DNA of 64,000 nt from Bacteroides sp. (GTDB taxonomy: Bacteria > Bacteroidota > Bacteroidia > Bacteroidales > Bacteroidaceae). The position numbers were made by a program, and so were the translations under genes. Positions within the stretch are counted from its first letter, which is position 1, and each line of letters opens with the position of its first letter. Of this stretch, positions 46,081 to 55,785 are shown piece after piece. Location: NCBI GenBank assembly GCA_022648295.1, contig JALCME010000001.1, forward strand, positions 1 to 64,000, read 5' to 3'. The notes beneath the pieces are model-generated. The model had not been told where the DNA came from and did not search any database. It worked only from the letters and a program-made list of their open reading frames with translations.

Positions 46081-48156
46081 ATGGAAAACCAATATCAATA
46101 TTTTAAACGTGATATTAGCTGGCTCTCATTCAACTATCGCGTCTTACTTGAAGCAGAAGACGATACGTTACCCTTATACGAACGAATCAATTTCATTTCC
46201 ATTTATTCATCAAACCTCGAAGAATTTTATAAAATACGTGTTGCTGATCACAAGGCCATAGCAACCGGAGTTACCCAAAGCGACGAGGAAAGTGTGCAAT
46301 CTGCTGTTGAACTGGTGGATGAAATCAACCGGGAAGTAAACAGGCAGCTAGAAGAACGCATCCGCATATACGAACAAAAAATACTCCCCGCACTCCAAAA
46401 GCACCACATCATATTTTATCAAAGCCGCAACGTGAAACCCTTCCACCATGAATTTGTCCGCCGCTTTTTCAGGGAAGAAATATTTCCTTTCCTACAACCG
46501 GTTCCCGTCTCCAAAGATAAAGTAATATCATTCTTACGGGACAAACGACTGTATCTGGCTGTACGGCTTCACTTAAAAGATAAATGTTCATGTAGTACAG
46601 AGCCTCAATATTTCGTAATGAAGCTCCCCTACACTAAAGTTCCGCGCTTCATTGAATTGCCTCCGGTAAACGGCAACTATTATATCATGTTCATTGAAGA
46701 TATTATCAAGGCAAATATAGATACCATATTTCCCGGTTATGATGTAGAAAGTAGTTATTGCATAAAAATTTCCCGTGACGCCGACATCTTAATAGATGAT
46801 GCAGCAGATACTCCTGAAATTATAGAACAGGTAAAAACCAAAATAAAAAAGCGGAAAATAGGCGCTGTCTGCCGTTTTGTATACGACAGGTATATGCCAC
46901 AAGACTTTCTTGATTTTTTAGTAGATGCATTCCAGATAGACCCCAGAGAACTGGTACCAGGCGATAAACATCTCAATATGGAAGATTTACGGTACTTGCC
47001 CAAACCTAATCGCATGGTACGTCCCATCAAAAAGCCACAGTCTATGAAGCTGACTTGCCTTGATGAACGAGAATCCATCTTCCATTATGTGGAAAAAAAA
47101 GATTTGCTATTGCATTACCCATATCATTCATTCGAACATTTCACTCACTTCTTATATGAAGCTGTACATGATTCAGACGTACGTGAGATTATGGTAACCC
47201 AATACCGCGTAGCGGAAAATTCGGCCGTAATCAACACCTTGATTGCAGCCGCTCAAAACGGAAAGAAAGTAACAGTATTCGTTGAGTTGAAAGCCCGTTT
47301 CGATGAGGAAAATAATCTTGCCACGGCGGAAATGATGAAATCTGCGGGTATTAACATCATATATAGCATACCAAAACTAAAAGTACATGCTAAAGTAGCC
47401 CTTGTCCTGCGCCGCGGAAGGGAAAAAAAGAAGATGACGAGTTTTGCATACATCAGCACGGGCAATTTTAATGAAAAGACGGCTACACTATATGCAGATA
47501 GCGGCTTATTCACCTGCAACAGGATAATAGTAAATGATCTTCATAATCTATTCCGCACCTTACAAGGTAAAGAAAATCCCACCTTTCATAAACTATTGGT
47601 GGCCCGATTCAATCTTATACCTGAACTGAACCGCCTTATTGATCACGAAATAGACTTGGCAAAAAGAGGAAAACACGGACGGATTATACTAAAGATGAAT
47701 GCCTTACAAGACCCGGAAATGATAAACAGGCTTTATGAAGCTTCTGAAGCTGGAGTCAGTATAGATCTAATTGTACGTGGAATATGCTGCCTAATCCCCG
47801 GACAAAAATACAGCCGTAATATCCGCATTACGCGTATTGTAGATACATTTCTGGAACATTCCAGAATCTGGTATTTTGGCAATAATGGCGCTCCCAAACT
47901 CTTTCTCGGATCACCCGACTGGATGAAACGCAATCTATATCGCAGAATTGAAGCTGTAACTCCGATATTAGATCAAGACTTGAAACAAGAATTGATTGAT
48001 ATGCTAACTATACAACTAAGTGATAAACACAAGGCCTGTTTCGTAGATGAACATTTATGCAATTGTTGGAAATCAGCTCATCCTCAAAAAGAAAAGATAC
48101 GTTCACAATATACGTTCTACGATTATCTCAAAGACAAAAACCAGAAAGAGTTGTAA
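46081..48156 (+). CDS. ppk1: Polyphosphate kinase 1
   Basis: A 691-residue enzyme that polymerises phosphate from ATP. It opens FKRDISWLSFNYRVLLEA, the family's N-terminal head. The phosphorylated histidine is His436 in LKVHAKVALVLRR (E. coli His435), and the second catalytic region with IRGICCLIPGQKYSRNI and SRIWYFGNN follows. Length is normal. Directly followed by a phosphate transporter gene, 81 bases downstream, forming a phosphate storage and uptake module. Confidence 0.95.
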   Translation: MENQYQYFKRDISWLSFNYRVLLEAEDDTLPLYERINFISIYSSNLEEFYKIRVADHKAIATGVTQSDEESVQSAVELVDEINREVNRQLEERIRIYEQKILPALQKHHIIFYQSRNVKPFHHEFVRRFFREEIFPFLQPVPVSKDKVISFLRDKRLYLAVRLHLKDKCSCSTEPQYFVMKLPYTKVPRFIELPPVNGNYYIMFIEDIIKANIDTIFPGYDVESSYCIKISRDADILIDDAADTPEIIEQVKTKIKKRKIGAVCRFVYDRYMPQDFLDFLVDAFQIDPRELVPGDKHLNMEDLRYLPKPNRMVRPIKKPQSMKLTCLDERESIFHYVEKKDLLLHYPYHSFEHFTHFLYEAVHDSDVREIMVTQYRVAENSAVINTLIAAAQNGKKVTVFVELKARFDEENNLATAEMMKSAGINIIYSIPKLKVHAKVALVLRRGREKKKMTSFAYISTGNFNEKTATLYADSGLFTCNRIIVNDLHNLFRTLQGKENPTFHKLLVARFNLIPELNRLIDHEIDLAKRGKHGRIILKMNALQDPEMINRLYEASEAGVSIDLIVRGICCLIPGQKYSRNIRITRIVDTFLEHSRIWYFGNNGAPKLFLGSPDWMKRNLYRRIEAVTPILDQDLKQELIDMLTIQLSDKHKACFVDEHLCNCWKSAHPQKEKIRSQYTFYDYLKDKNQKEL

Positions 48157-48237
48157 TACTTCTGTAACATGTATGACATTCTCATGCAATAACGATTTCG
48201 TTCTTTTGCAGTCGAAAATATAATAGAGATAAAATTT

Positions 48238-50481
48238 ATGGAAACACTTTATTTAGGCATTGTCATCTTTCTATTGGTACTTGCAGTATTCGACCTGATG
48301 GTCGGCGTAAGTAATGATGCTGTGAATTTTTTAAATTCAGCCGTAGGAGCTAAAGCTGCTTCTTTCAAAACAATCCTGTTTATTGCGGCGATAGGAGTGT
48401 TCATTGGCGCATCATTATCCAACGGAATGATGGACATTGCACGACATGGCATCTATCAGCCAGAGCATTTTTACCTGAGTGAGATAATGTGCATTCTCCT
48501 GGGTGTGATGCTGACTGACGTCATCGTTTTGGATATATTCAATACAATGGGAATGCCCACATCTACAACAGTCTCCATGGTATTTGAGCTATTGGGAGGG
48601 ACTTTTGCATTGTCTCTAATAAAAGTGTACAATAATAATTCATTAGGCTTGGTAGATCTAATCAACACCGACAAAGCCTTATCGGTAATTATGGCAATTT
48701 TTGTTTCAGTAGCCATCTCATTCTTTTGCGGAATGATAGTCCAATGGATTGCCCGTGTCATTTTCACTTTCAACTACACTAAAAAAATGAAATACAGCAT
48801 CGGGCTTTTTGGTGGAGTTGCCCTGACAGCTATCATCTACTTCATTTTAATTAGTGGATTAAAATCAAGTTCTTTTATGACGGCAGAATACAAAAATTGG
48901 ATTCAAGACAACACGATGATGGTTGTTCTCTGTAGCTTTGTTATTTCAAGTATTCTGATGCAAACATTACACTGGCTAAAGGTTAATGTTTTCAAGATCA
49001 TTGTGCTCATGGGTACATTTGCCTTAGCTTTAGCTTTCGCCGGGAATGATTTGGTTAATTTCATCGGTGTTCCTTTAGCCGGATATTCTTCCTACGCAGA
49101 TTATATTGCAAATAGTGCAGGAGTTGCTCCTGATCACTACCTGATGACATCTCTTCTTGACCCGGCACACACCCCATGGTATTTTCTACTCGCAGCAGGG
49201 GGCATAATGGTCTATGCATTAGCCACTTCAAAGAAAGCACATAGCGTCATCAAGACTTCTGTAGATTTAGCCCGCCAAGACGAAGGAGAAGAATATTTTG
49301 GCAGTACCCCCATTGCGCGTACATTGGTACGCTATAGCCTTTCACTCGCCAACGGAATTAACAAAATAATACCGGAAAGCGGTAGAAAATGGCTTGATAC
49401 CCGCTTCCAGAAAGACGAAGCGATCATTGCCAACGGAGCAGCTTTCGATTTAGTCAGAGCATCCGTAAACTTAGTATTAGCCAGTCTCCTTATAGCCCTT
49501 GGCACTTCACTCAAACTTCCTCTTTCCACTACGTATGTCACGTTCATGGTGGCAATGGGTAGTTCACTTTCCGACCGCGCATGGGGACGTGATTCGGCTG
49601 TATTCCGCATAACCGGCGTTTTAAGTGTCATTGGAGGATGGTTCATTACCGCAGGAGTTGCTTTCACCATTTGCTTTATTGTAACCAATATTATCTACTT
49701 TGGTGGAACAACCGCCATAATAGTACTGATAGGGCTCGGCGTTTTTATTTTAATACGCAGCCAGATACTTTATAAAAAGAGAAAAGAAAAAGAAAAAGGT
49801 AGTGAAACTTTCAAACAGCTTATGCAGAGTACAGACAATGACGAGATATTAGATTTAATGCGTCAACATACCCGTGAAGAGCTTATCAAAGTATTGGAAT
49901 TTACAGAAGAAAACTTTGAGCGTACCGTAACCTCATTCTTACATGAGAACTTACGTGGATTACGCCGTGCAATGGGCTCCGTCAAATTTGAGAAACAGCT
50001 CATAAAACAAATGAAGCGCAACGGTACCCTTGCCATGTGCCGTCTGGATAATAATACCGTATTAGAAAAAGGCCTTTACTACTATCAGGGTAATGACTTC
50101 GCAAGCGAATTGGTCTATAGCATCGGGCGACTTTGTGAACCTTGTCTGGAACATATTGATAATAATTTCAAGCCTATGGACGTTATCCAGAAAGGAGAAT
50201 TTGCTGATGTGACCGAAGACATTACTTATTTGCTACAAGTTTGCCGTCATAAAGTAGAAAACAACAATTACGAAAATCTGGAAAATGACATTCGGAAAGC
50301 AAATGACCTCAATGGTGAACTGGCCCACTTGAAACGGGAAGAACTGCAACGAATTCAAGGACAATCGGGAAGTATAAAAGTAAGCATGGTTTATTTAACG
50401 ATGCTACAAGAAGCCCAGAATGTAGTAACCTATACAATCAATTTAATGAAAGTAAGTCGCAAATTCCAGACAGTGGAATAA
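48238..50481 (+). CDS. PiT-family phosphate transporter with PhoU-like C-terminus
   Basis: A 747-residue inner-membrane permease. The PiT repeats are clear: FDLMVGVSNDAVNFLNSAVGAK near the N-terminus, and a second repeat with FAGNDLVNFIGVPLAG. About residues 500-515 end the membrane part (GLGVFILIRSQILYKKRKEK), and the last 230 residues are a charged helical domain (LMRQHTREELIKVLEF, SFLHENLRGLRRAMGSVK) resembling PhoU. The normal PiT is near 420-500 residues, so a regulatory fusion is likely. Known function: low-affinity phosphate uptake. Confidence 0.87.
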   Translation: METLYLGIVIFLLVLAVFDLMVGVSNDAVNFLNSAVGAKAASFKTILFIAAIGVFIGASLSNGMMDIARHGIYQPEHFYLSEIMCILLGVMLTDVIVLDIFNTMGMPTSTTVSMVFELLGGTFALSLIKVYNNNSLGLVDLINTDKALSVIMAIFVSVAISFFCGMIVQWIARVIFTFNYTKKMKYSIGLFGGVALTAIIYFILISGLKSSSFMTAEYKNWIQDNTMMVVLCSFVISSILMQTLHWLKVNVFKIIVLMGTFALALAFAGNDLVNFIGVPLAGYSSYADYIANSAGVAPDHYLMTSLLDPAHTPWYFLLAAGGIMVYALATSKKAHSVIKTSVDLARQDEGEEYFGSTPIARTLVRYSLSLANGINKIIPESGRKWLDTRFQKDEAIIANGAAFDLVRASVNLVLASLLIALGTSLKLPLSTTYVTFMVAMGSSLSDRAWGRDSAVFRITGVLSVIGGWFITAGVAFTICFIVTNIIYFGGTTAIIVLIGLGVFILIRSQILYKKRKEKEKGSETFKQLMQSTDNDEILDLMRQHTREELIKVLEFTEENFERTVTSFLHENLRGLRRAMGSVKFEKQLIKQMKRNGTLAMCRLDNNTVLEKGLYYYQGNDFASELVYSIGRLCEPCLEHIDNNFKPMDVIQKGEFADVTEDITYLLQVCRHKVENNNYENLENDIRKANDLNGELAHLKREELQRIQGQSGSIKVSMVYLTMLQEAQNVVTYTINLMKVSRKFQTVE

Positions 50482-50509
50482 GATATAGAGAAGAAACTGG
50501 AGAAATTAA

Positions 50510-50562
50510 GGGGATAAAACGTCCGTAACCCTATTATATTGGATTACGGACGTTTTATCCCC
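50510..50562. terminator. 19-bp inverted repeat sharing the cca 3' end
   Basis: GGGGATAAAACGTCCGTAA (50510-50528) is the exact reverse complement of 50544-50562, which is the last six codons and stop of cca read on the minus strand. The repeat lies between convergent genes and can fold on both strands, so it probably terminates both. Confidence 0.75.
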
Positions 50563-51974
50563 ATCTTTTCGGCACGTTGCAACATAAAAGTATGTGCAGC
50601 TTCGTACTCATTAGGAATGATACCATCCAAAATAGCATCTTTTATAGCACTTTTTAATACACCAACTTGCTGGCAAGGTTGAAGATTAAATGTCTTCATT
50701 ATTTCTTCCCCGCTAATCGGAGGTTGAAAGTTGCGTATACGATCACGTTCTTCAAGATCTTTTAATTTCTGGCGTACTAATTGAAAATTACTAAGGAAAC
50801 GTTTTTTGCGCTCTATATTTTTGGAAGTAATATCAGCTTCGCATAATGTCATAAGATCATCAATATCATCTCCTGCTTCAAACAGCAAACGACGAACTGC
50901 AGAATCTGTAACCACGTCACCAGCTATCACAATAGGACGCATATGAAGTCTTACCAACTTCTGAACATACTTCATTTTCTCATTCATGGGCAGTTTCATA
51001 CCACGGAAAATCTCTGCAACCATTTTTTCGCCGGTAAAGTTGTGATTATGAAATGTCCACCCGATATTAGGTTCCCAACGTTTAGTCAAAGGTTTGGCTA
51101 TATCATGGAGTAATGCTGCCCATCGCAGCCATAAGTTATCCGTGACCCGGCTAATATTATCGACCACTTCCAGCGTATGATAAAAATTGTCCTTATGCGC
51201 ATGGCCGTTACGGCATTCAACTCCCTGCATAGCAACAAGCTCAGGGAAAATTAACCGAAGCAACCCAGAACGATCCAAATCAATAAAACCCTTAGAAGGG
51301 ACAGGAGAAAGCAATATTTTGTTTAACTCGTCTGCCACACGTTCTTTGGAAATGATAGAGATGCGCTCGTTATTACGACACAACGATTCAAAGGTTGTAT
51401 CATCAATGTAAAAATTCAGCTGAGTTGCAAAACGGATACAACGCATCATCCGTAAAGGATCATCACTAAATGTAATATCCGGGTCCAAAGGAGTACGTAT
51501 TATTTTCTCTTTCAAATCATTTACTCCCCCAAAAGGATCAACCAACTCACCAAAATGTTCTTTATTCAGGCAAACAGCAAGTGCATTAATAGTAAAGTCC
51601 CGCCGGTTTTGATCATCCTCCAGCGTTCCGTTTTCTACGATTGGTTTACGGGAATCATGTTGATAGGATTCTTTACGCGCACCTACAAATTCCACTTCCA
51701 ATTCGCGATACTTTAACTGTGCTGTCCCAAAGTTTTTAAAAACAGAAACATGGGCCCCATGCCCTAACCGTTTTGCCAGACTTTGAGCTATCGCTATGCC
51801 ACTGCCAACTACTACCACATCAATATCCTTTGAAGGACGTTGCAAGAATATATCACGCACATATCCCCCTACCACATAGCACTCCAGCCCCATCTCATCC
51901 GCTGTTTCCGAGATTAACCCAAATATATCTTCACTAAAATATTTCTTCAATTCTTCCTTCGTCAACTCTAACAT
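50544..51974 (-). CDS. cca: CCA tRNA nucleotidyltransferase / HD-domain protein
   Basis: A 476-residue polymerase-beta-fold nucleotidyltransferase that adds or repairs the tRNA CCA end. The catalytic region is YVVGGYVRDIFLQRPSKDID with the paired Asp (DID), followed by RRDFTINALAV, DPLRMMRCIRFATQLNF and an HD domain with LRWAALLHDIAKP. Class II CCA enzymes or poly(A) polymerase-like paralogues share the head; the HD domain and phylum make CCA-adding the best guess. Divergent from the 274-residue lipoprotein gene. Confidence 0.9.
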   Translation of the reverse strand: MLELTKEELKKYFSEDIFGLISETADEMGLECYVVGGYVRDIFLQRPSKDIDVVVVGSGIAIAQSLAKRLGHGAHVSVFKNFGTAQLKYRELEVEFVGARKESYQHDSRKPIVENGTLEDDQNRRDFTINALAVCLNKEHFGELVDPFGGVNDLKEKIIRTPLDPDITFSDDPLRMMRCIRFATQLNFYIDDTTFESLCRNNERISIISKERVADELNKILLSPVPSKGFIDLDRSGLLRLIFPELVAMQGVECRNGHAHKDNFYHTLEVVDNISRVTDNLWLRWAALLHDIAKPLTKRWEPNIGWTFHNHNFTGEKMVAEIFRGMKLPMNEKMKYVQKLVRLHMRPIVIAGDVVTDSAVRRLLFEAGDDIDDLMTLCEADITSKNIERKKRFLSNFQLVRQKLKDLEERDRIRNFQPPISGEEIMKTFNLQPCQQVGVLKSAIKDAILDGIIPNEYEAAHTFMLQRAEKMGIKRP

Positions 51975-52026
51975 AATATTACCAAGTAGTTAAGATACAA
52001 TACGACTACTTTTTCTTTCGAGGTTG

Positions 52027-52034
52027 CAAAGATA
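52027..52034 (-). promoter_or_regulatory. -7 element for cca
   Basis: The minus strand reads TATCTTTG, about 53 bases before the cca start. Confidence 0.5.
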
Positions 52035-52047
52035 CGGATATTATTTG

Positions 52048-52055
52048 TAATTTTG
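52048..52055 (+). promoter_or_regulatory. -7 element for the lipoprotein and HAD-DUF3667 genes
   Basis: TAATTTTG fits TAnnTTTG, 25 bases before the next start. It lies 13 bases from the divergent cca element. Confidence 0.45.
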
Positions 52056-52080
52056 CCTCATAAACGAAAGAAGAGCGATT

Positions 52081-52905
52081 ATGAAGAAAGTGCTGTTATT
52101 GCTAGGATTATGCTATGCACTCGTAGCATGCAACAATGTAGAGAAAAAGGCAGAGACTAAATACACTGAGGCTCAAAAGGCTTATGAACAAGGAGACTAC
52201 AATAAAGCCAAGCTACAAATAGACAGCATAAAGATTCTTTACCCCAAAGCTTTTAACACGCGCCGAAAAGGTATCGAACTCATGTTGCAGATAGAACTCA
52301 GAGAACAACAAAAGAGCCTCATTTACATGGACAGCATGCTACAGGTGAAACAAAAAGAAGTAAATGCCATTAAAGGCAATTTTACATTTGAAAAAGATGC
52401 TGAATATCAAAAAACGGGGAACTATCTTTATCCATCTCAGACCATAGAAAAAAACATCCATCGCTCTTTTCTCCGATTTCAGGTAGATGAAACCGGTGTC
52501 ATGAGTATGACATCGATCTACTGTGGCAGTTATAATATCCACCACACAGCAATAAAAGTCACTGCACCAGACAATAGTTTTGCACAAACTCCTCCGTCTA
52601 AGGACAGTTATGAAACGACAGATCTTGGAGAAAAGATTGAAAAAGCAGATTACAAGCTCGGACAAGATGGCGATGTGATCAAATTCTTATATCTGAATAA
52701 AGATAAAGCAATCCGTATTGATTACCTTGGAGATCATCCTTATACAATAAAAATGAGATCGGCAGATCTCATTGCACTAACCAACGTATATGAACTGGCA
52801 CAATTACTTACTTCCATCACCGAAATAGAAAAAGAGAAGAAGGAAGCAAACCTGAAAATTGAATTTGTGAAACACAGAATGCAAAAAGAAGCGCCAATAG
52901 ACTAA
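52081..52905 (+). CDS. Unassigned lipoprotein, 274 aa
   Basis: A 274-residue lipoprotein (signal ends YALVAC, Cys17). Residues 25-60 read as a TPR-like helix pair (YTEAQKAYEQGDYNKAKLQI), then a coiled-coil segment, a central beta-rich domain (IHRSFLRFQVDETGVMSMTS, IKVTAPDNSF) and a charged helical end. No enzyme motif is visible. The next gene begins five bases after its stop, so the two are co-transcribed. Function is unknown; the anchor and the repeat suggest an envelope scaffold. Confidence 0.72.
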   Translation: MKKVLLLLGLCYALVACNNVEKKAETKYTEAQKAYEQGDYNKAKLQIDSIKILYPKAFNTRRKGIELMLQIELREQQKSLIYMDSMLQVKQKEVNAIKGNFTFEKDAEYQKTGNYLYPSQTIEKNIHRSFLRFQVDETGVMSMTSIYCGSYNIHHTAIKVTAPDNSFAQTPPSKDSYETTDLGEKIEKADYKLGQDGDVIKFLYLNKDKAIRIDYLGDHPYTIKMRSADLIALTNVYELAQLLTSITEIEKEKKEANLKIEFVKHRMQKEAPID

Positions 52906-52910
52906 AACAA

Positions 52911-54893
52911 ATGAGTTATAACACCTATCTCTTTGATTTCGATTATACACTTGCCGATTCCTCACGAGGCATCGTGATTTGTTTTCGCAATGTGCTTACA
53001 CGGCACGGATACATGAACATTTCCGATGAAACGATCAAACGCACTATAGGTAAAACATTAGAAGACTCCTTTTCTATTCTGACCGGCGTTAAAGATGAAG
53101 AGCAGCTAAAAAACTTCAAAAAAGAATATGTAAAAGAAGCAGATACACACATGACAGGAAACACCGTGCTCTTCCTCGAAACGAAATCGGTACTAACCGC
53201 ACTAAAAGACGCAGGAGCATCCATAGGTATTATTTCCACCAAATACCGCTATCGGATTAAGGAACTACTCGAGCAGCATTTTCCAAGTGATTTCTTCAAT
53301 ATCATTATTGGCGGTGAAGACGTGACTGCCGCTAAACCGTCCCCAGAAGGTATACTATTAGCTTTAAAGCAACTACACTGTACTAGAGCGGAAACATTAT
53401 ACATTGGCGATAGTACTGTAGACGCTGAGACGGCAAAAGCTGCCAAAGTTGATTTCGCAGGAGTATTACACGGAATGACCACAGAAGAAGAACTTAAGGT
53501 CTTTCCCCATAAGAAAATAATGAAGACCTTAAACGAATTACTAGAAAATAAGAATGAAGATTCGCCAAATGAAGATAATCCGCCTACCCCGGAAAGCAAT
53601 ATTGGAAAGGACAAACCTCGTAAGAAACACAATCGTTTATCACAAAGAATAACGCTAACACTCTTAATACTATTTGCAATCACAGAAATTTTCGTATTTG
53701 GTTCGTATTATCTCACCTTTGTCTGTATCATCATCCTTATATCACAAATACGAAACAAGGGATTATCCCCAAGGCTCAACAAACTTAGTTCTTCTTTAGC
53801 CAAATGGTACAAAAAATATATTCGCATATTGCGCATCAAGCAGACAAGGGGCAACCGGCCCCCCATAAACTCCACCGCCACAACAACTTGTCGCAATTGC
53901 GGCAATAAATATACAGGCAACTATTGTAACAGATGTGGACAAAGCAAAAAAATAGCACGTTTCTCCTTTCGCTATATCATTAGAAACGCCTTAGGAGGCA
54001 TAAGTAACATAGATAATGGCTTTTGGCGTACACTAATTGAGCTATTGTACCGTCCGGGATACATGATAAATGATTTTATCAGAGGGAAAAGGGTACATTA
54101 TTTTCGCCCGTTCCAAACACTATTTGTCCTAGCTGCCATTTATATTCTTTTAGTGCAACTCATAGATCCGGAGGCTCTAAAAAAAGAAACGTCCCCAAAT
54201 TCTAAAATAGAGCAACTAACCATCGCCAAAAATCAATTGCAACAACAACTTGATACAATACAAAATAAACAAAAAAAGGAAATTGTCTCCGGAGTTCTTA
54301 ACGGATTAAAACAAGACATTAAACAAATTCAAGATAAAAGAGAATCTTTGCTCAATGAAGAAGAAGCGAAAACAAACAAAAAAGATTTCATTGCGGATTT
54401 AAATCATGCTACCAGTAAAATGGAACATATTGGTGAGAAACTTCAAGTAATGCCTTTTTTACGAAAAGTATGGGATCTGTTACACTCCTGGGCACATGGC
54501 AATAAAGCGGCAAGCATTATTTATACCCTACCCCTTTTCGCCCTAGCCACCCGTATGGCATTTAGAAAGCGCAAGTACAGCATCAATTTCAATATCACCG
54601 AACACGTCTTTATACAAACATATATAGCTGCCCAGATTTTACTCCTAACCATTATATACTTGCCCTTTAATGGAAAAGCAGCCATTGATGATTTATACGA
54701 CATTCCCACTTGGAGCATATTCTTACTATTCTGGTGGGATTATAAGCAGCTATTTCATACCACTTGGCTAAAAAGTTTCTTCCATACCGTTTTAATGTTC
54801 TTCTACAGCCTGCTCATTATTATATTAGTAGCAATAATAGTAGCCATTTTGATCATAGCAATTGTATCCCTGACAGACAAACTAAACTTCTAA
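52911..54893 (+). CDS. HAD phosphatase fused to a DUF3667 membrane protein
   Basis: A 660-residue two-part protein. Residues 1-215 form a HAD hydrolase of the phosphoglycolate-phosphatase type: FDFDYTLADSS (Asp9 and Asp11), SIGIISTKYR, the Lys in TAAKPSPEG, and YIGDSTVDAETA. Residues about 240-285 hold one or two membrane helices. A zinc-ribbon follows, with Cys327, Cys330, Cys339 and Cys342 (CRNCGNKYTGNYCNRCG), then the DUF3667 pattern (GFWRTLIELLYRPGYMINDF) and several helices to the end. DUF3667 normally stands alone. No frameshift or internal stop suggests an assembly error, so the fusion seems genuine. Function is unknown. Confidence 0.82.
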   Translation: MSYNTYLFDFDYTLADSSRGIVICFRNVLTRHGYMNISDETIKRTIGKTLEDSFSILTGVKDEEQLKNFKKEYVKEADTHMTGNTVLFLETKSVLTALKDAGASIGIISTKYRYRIKELLEQHFPSDFFNIIIGGEDVTAAKPSPEGILLALKQLHCTRAETLYIGDSTVDAETAKAAKVDFAGVLHGMTTEEELKVFPHKKIMKTLNELLENKNEDSPNEDNPPTPESNIGKDKPRKKHNRLSQRITLTLLILFAITEIFVFGSYYLTFVCIIILISQIRNKGLSPRLNKLSSSLAKWYKKYIRILRIKQTRGNRPPINSTATTTCRNCGNKYTGNYCNRCGQSKKIARFSFRYIIRNALGGISNIDNGFWRTLIELLYRPGYMINDFIRGKRVHYFRPFQTLFVLAAIYILLVQLIDPEALKKETSPNSKIEQLTIAKNQLQQQLDTIQNKQKKEIVSGVLNGLKQDIKQIQDKRESLLNEEEAKTNKKDFIADLNHATSKMEHIGEKLQVMPFLRKVWDLLHSWAHGNKAASIIYTLPLFALATRMAFRKRKYSINFNITEHVFIQTYIAAQILLLTIIYLPFNGKAAIDDLYDIPTWSIFLLFWWDYKQLFHTTWLKSFFHTVLMFFYSLLIIILVAIIVAILIIAIVSLTDKLNF

Positions 54894-54908
54894 AAAAACA
54901 GTAAAAGC

Positions 54909-54939
54909 TTGGCTAATAAAAATAAAAAATGTACCTTTG
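54909..54939 (+). promoter_or_regulatory. rplU-rpmA promoter
   Basis: TTGG (54909-54912), a 19-base spacer and TACCTTTG (54932-54939) match the Bacteroides consensus with one change in the -33 element. A leader of about 80 bases precedes rplU. Confidence 0.55.
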
Positions 54940-55028
54940 TGCCCGATTATTCCGTTACAGGTTCAATCAAGAGTATTCTAAACGATAGAAACCACCTGGC
55001 GGAGCTAACTTATACTTAAATATAAGAA

Positions 55029-55346
55029 ATGTACGCAATTGTAGAAATTAACGGTCAGCAATTTAAAGCAGAAGCTGGCAAGAAATTGTTTGTACACCAT
55101 ATCCAAAATGCGGAAAATGGTACGACAGTAGAATTTGAGAAAGTTCTCTTAGTAGAAAAAGAAGGAGAAATTACCGTAGGTGCTCCGACTATAGAGGGGG
55201 CAAAAGTTGTATGCCAGATAGTATCGAATATGGTAAAAGGAGATAAAGTTCTCATTTTCCATAAGAAGAAAAGAAAAGGCCATCGTAAGTTGAACGGTCA
55301 TCGTCAACAGTTTACAGAGTTAACAATTACGGAAGTAGTAGCTTAA
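55029..55346 (+). CDS. rplU: Ribosomal protein bL21
   Basis: A 105-residue large-subunit protein starting [20 protein letters not shown] and ending with the basic block [21 protein letters not shown]. Length is typical. It is paired with rpmA 22 bases downstream, the universal L21-L27 order. Confidence 0.98.
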   Translation: MYAIVEINGQQFKAEAGKKLFVHHIQNAENGTTVEFEKVLLVEKEGEITVGAPTIEGAKVVCQIVSNMVKGDKVLIFHKKKRKGHRKLNGHRQQFTELTITEVVA

Positions 55347-55368
55347 TCAATTAAAAAGTAAGAAGAAA

Positions 55369-55638
55369 ATGGCACATAAAAAAGGTGTTGGTAGTTCTAA
55401 GAACGGCCGTGAATCAGCAAGTAAAAGATTAGGCGTTAAGATATTTGGTGGAGAAGCTTGCAAAGCAGGCAATATCATCATTCGTCAAAGAGGTACTGAA
55501 TTCCATCCGGGTAAAAACATGGGAATGGGAAAAGACCATACTCTTTACGCTTTAATTGACGGAACAGTAAAATTTAAAGTGGGCAGAGAGAGCAGAAGAT
55601 ATGTCTCTATTAGTCCTGCTGAAGAAAAAGAAGCATAA
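55369..55638 (+). CDS. rpmA: Ribosomal protein bL27
   Basis: An 89-residue protein starting [20 protein letters not shown], with [20 protein letters not shown] later. The N-terminal tail reaches the peptidyl-transferase centre. It lacks the cleaved N-terminal extension found in Firmicutes. Follows rplU and precedes a strong terminator. Confidence 0.98.
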   Translation: MAHKKGVGSSKNGRESASKRLGVKIFGGEACKAGNIIIRQRGTEFHPGKNMGMGKDHTLYALIDGTVKFKVGRESRRYVSISPAEEKEA

Positions 55639-55665
55639 GAAACAGGTGCTAAAAGAAAACAAGAA

Positions 55666-55703
55666 AAGGGATGTAATCCAAGTGATTGCATCCCTTTCTT
55701 TTT
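55666..55703 (+). terminator. Terminator after rpmA
   Basis: AAGGGATGTAATC (55666-55678) pairs with GATTGCATCCCTT (55684-55696) with a single G-U pair, followed by a T-rich tail. Confidence 0.88.
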
Positions 55704-55736
55704 ATCTCAAAAAAGACACCTTATCTTATTTTTATT

Positions 55737-55744
55737 TATCTTTG
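55737..55744 (+). promoter_or_regulatory. -7 element for serS
   Basis: TATCTTTG matches TAnnTTTG, 41 bases before serS. Confidence 0.55.
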
Positions 55745-55785
55745 CACTCACAAAATCTAGAGTAATATCAAATAAGTGTAAAAAC

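Noticed and set aside
52339..52665. Minus-strand frame inside the 274-residue lipoprotein gene
   Set aside because: It is antisense to a coding frame that has a signal peptide and a promoter.
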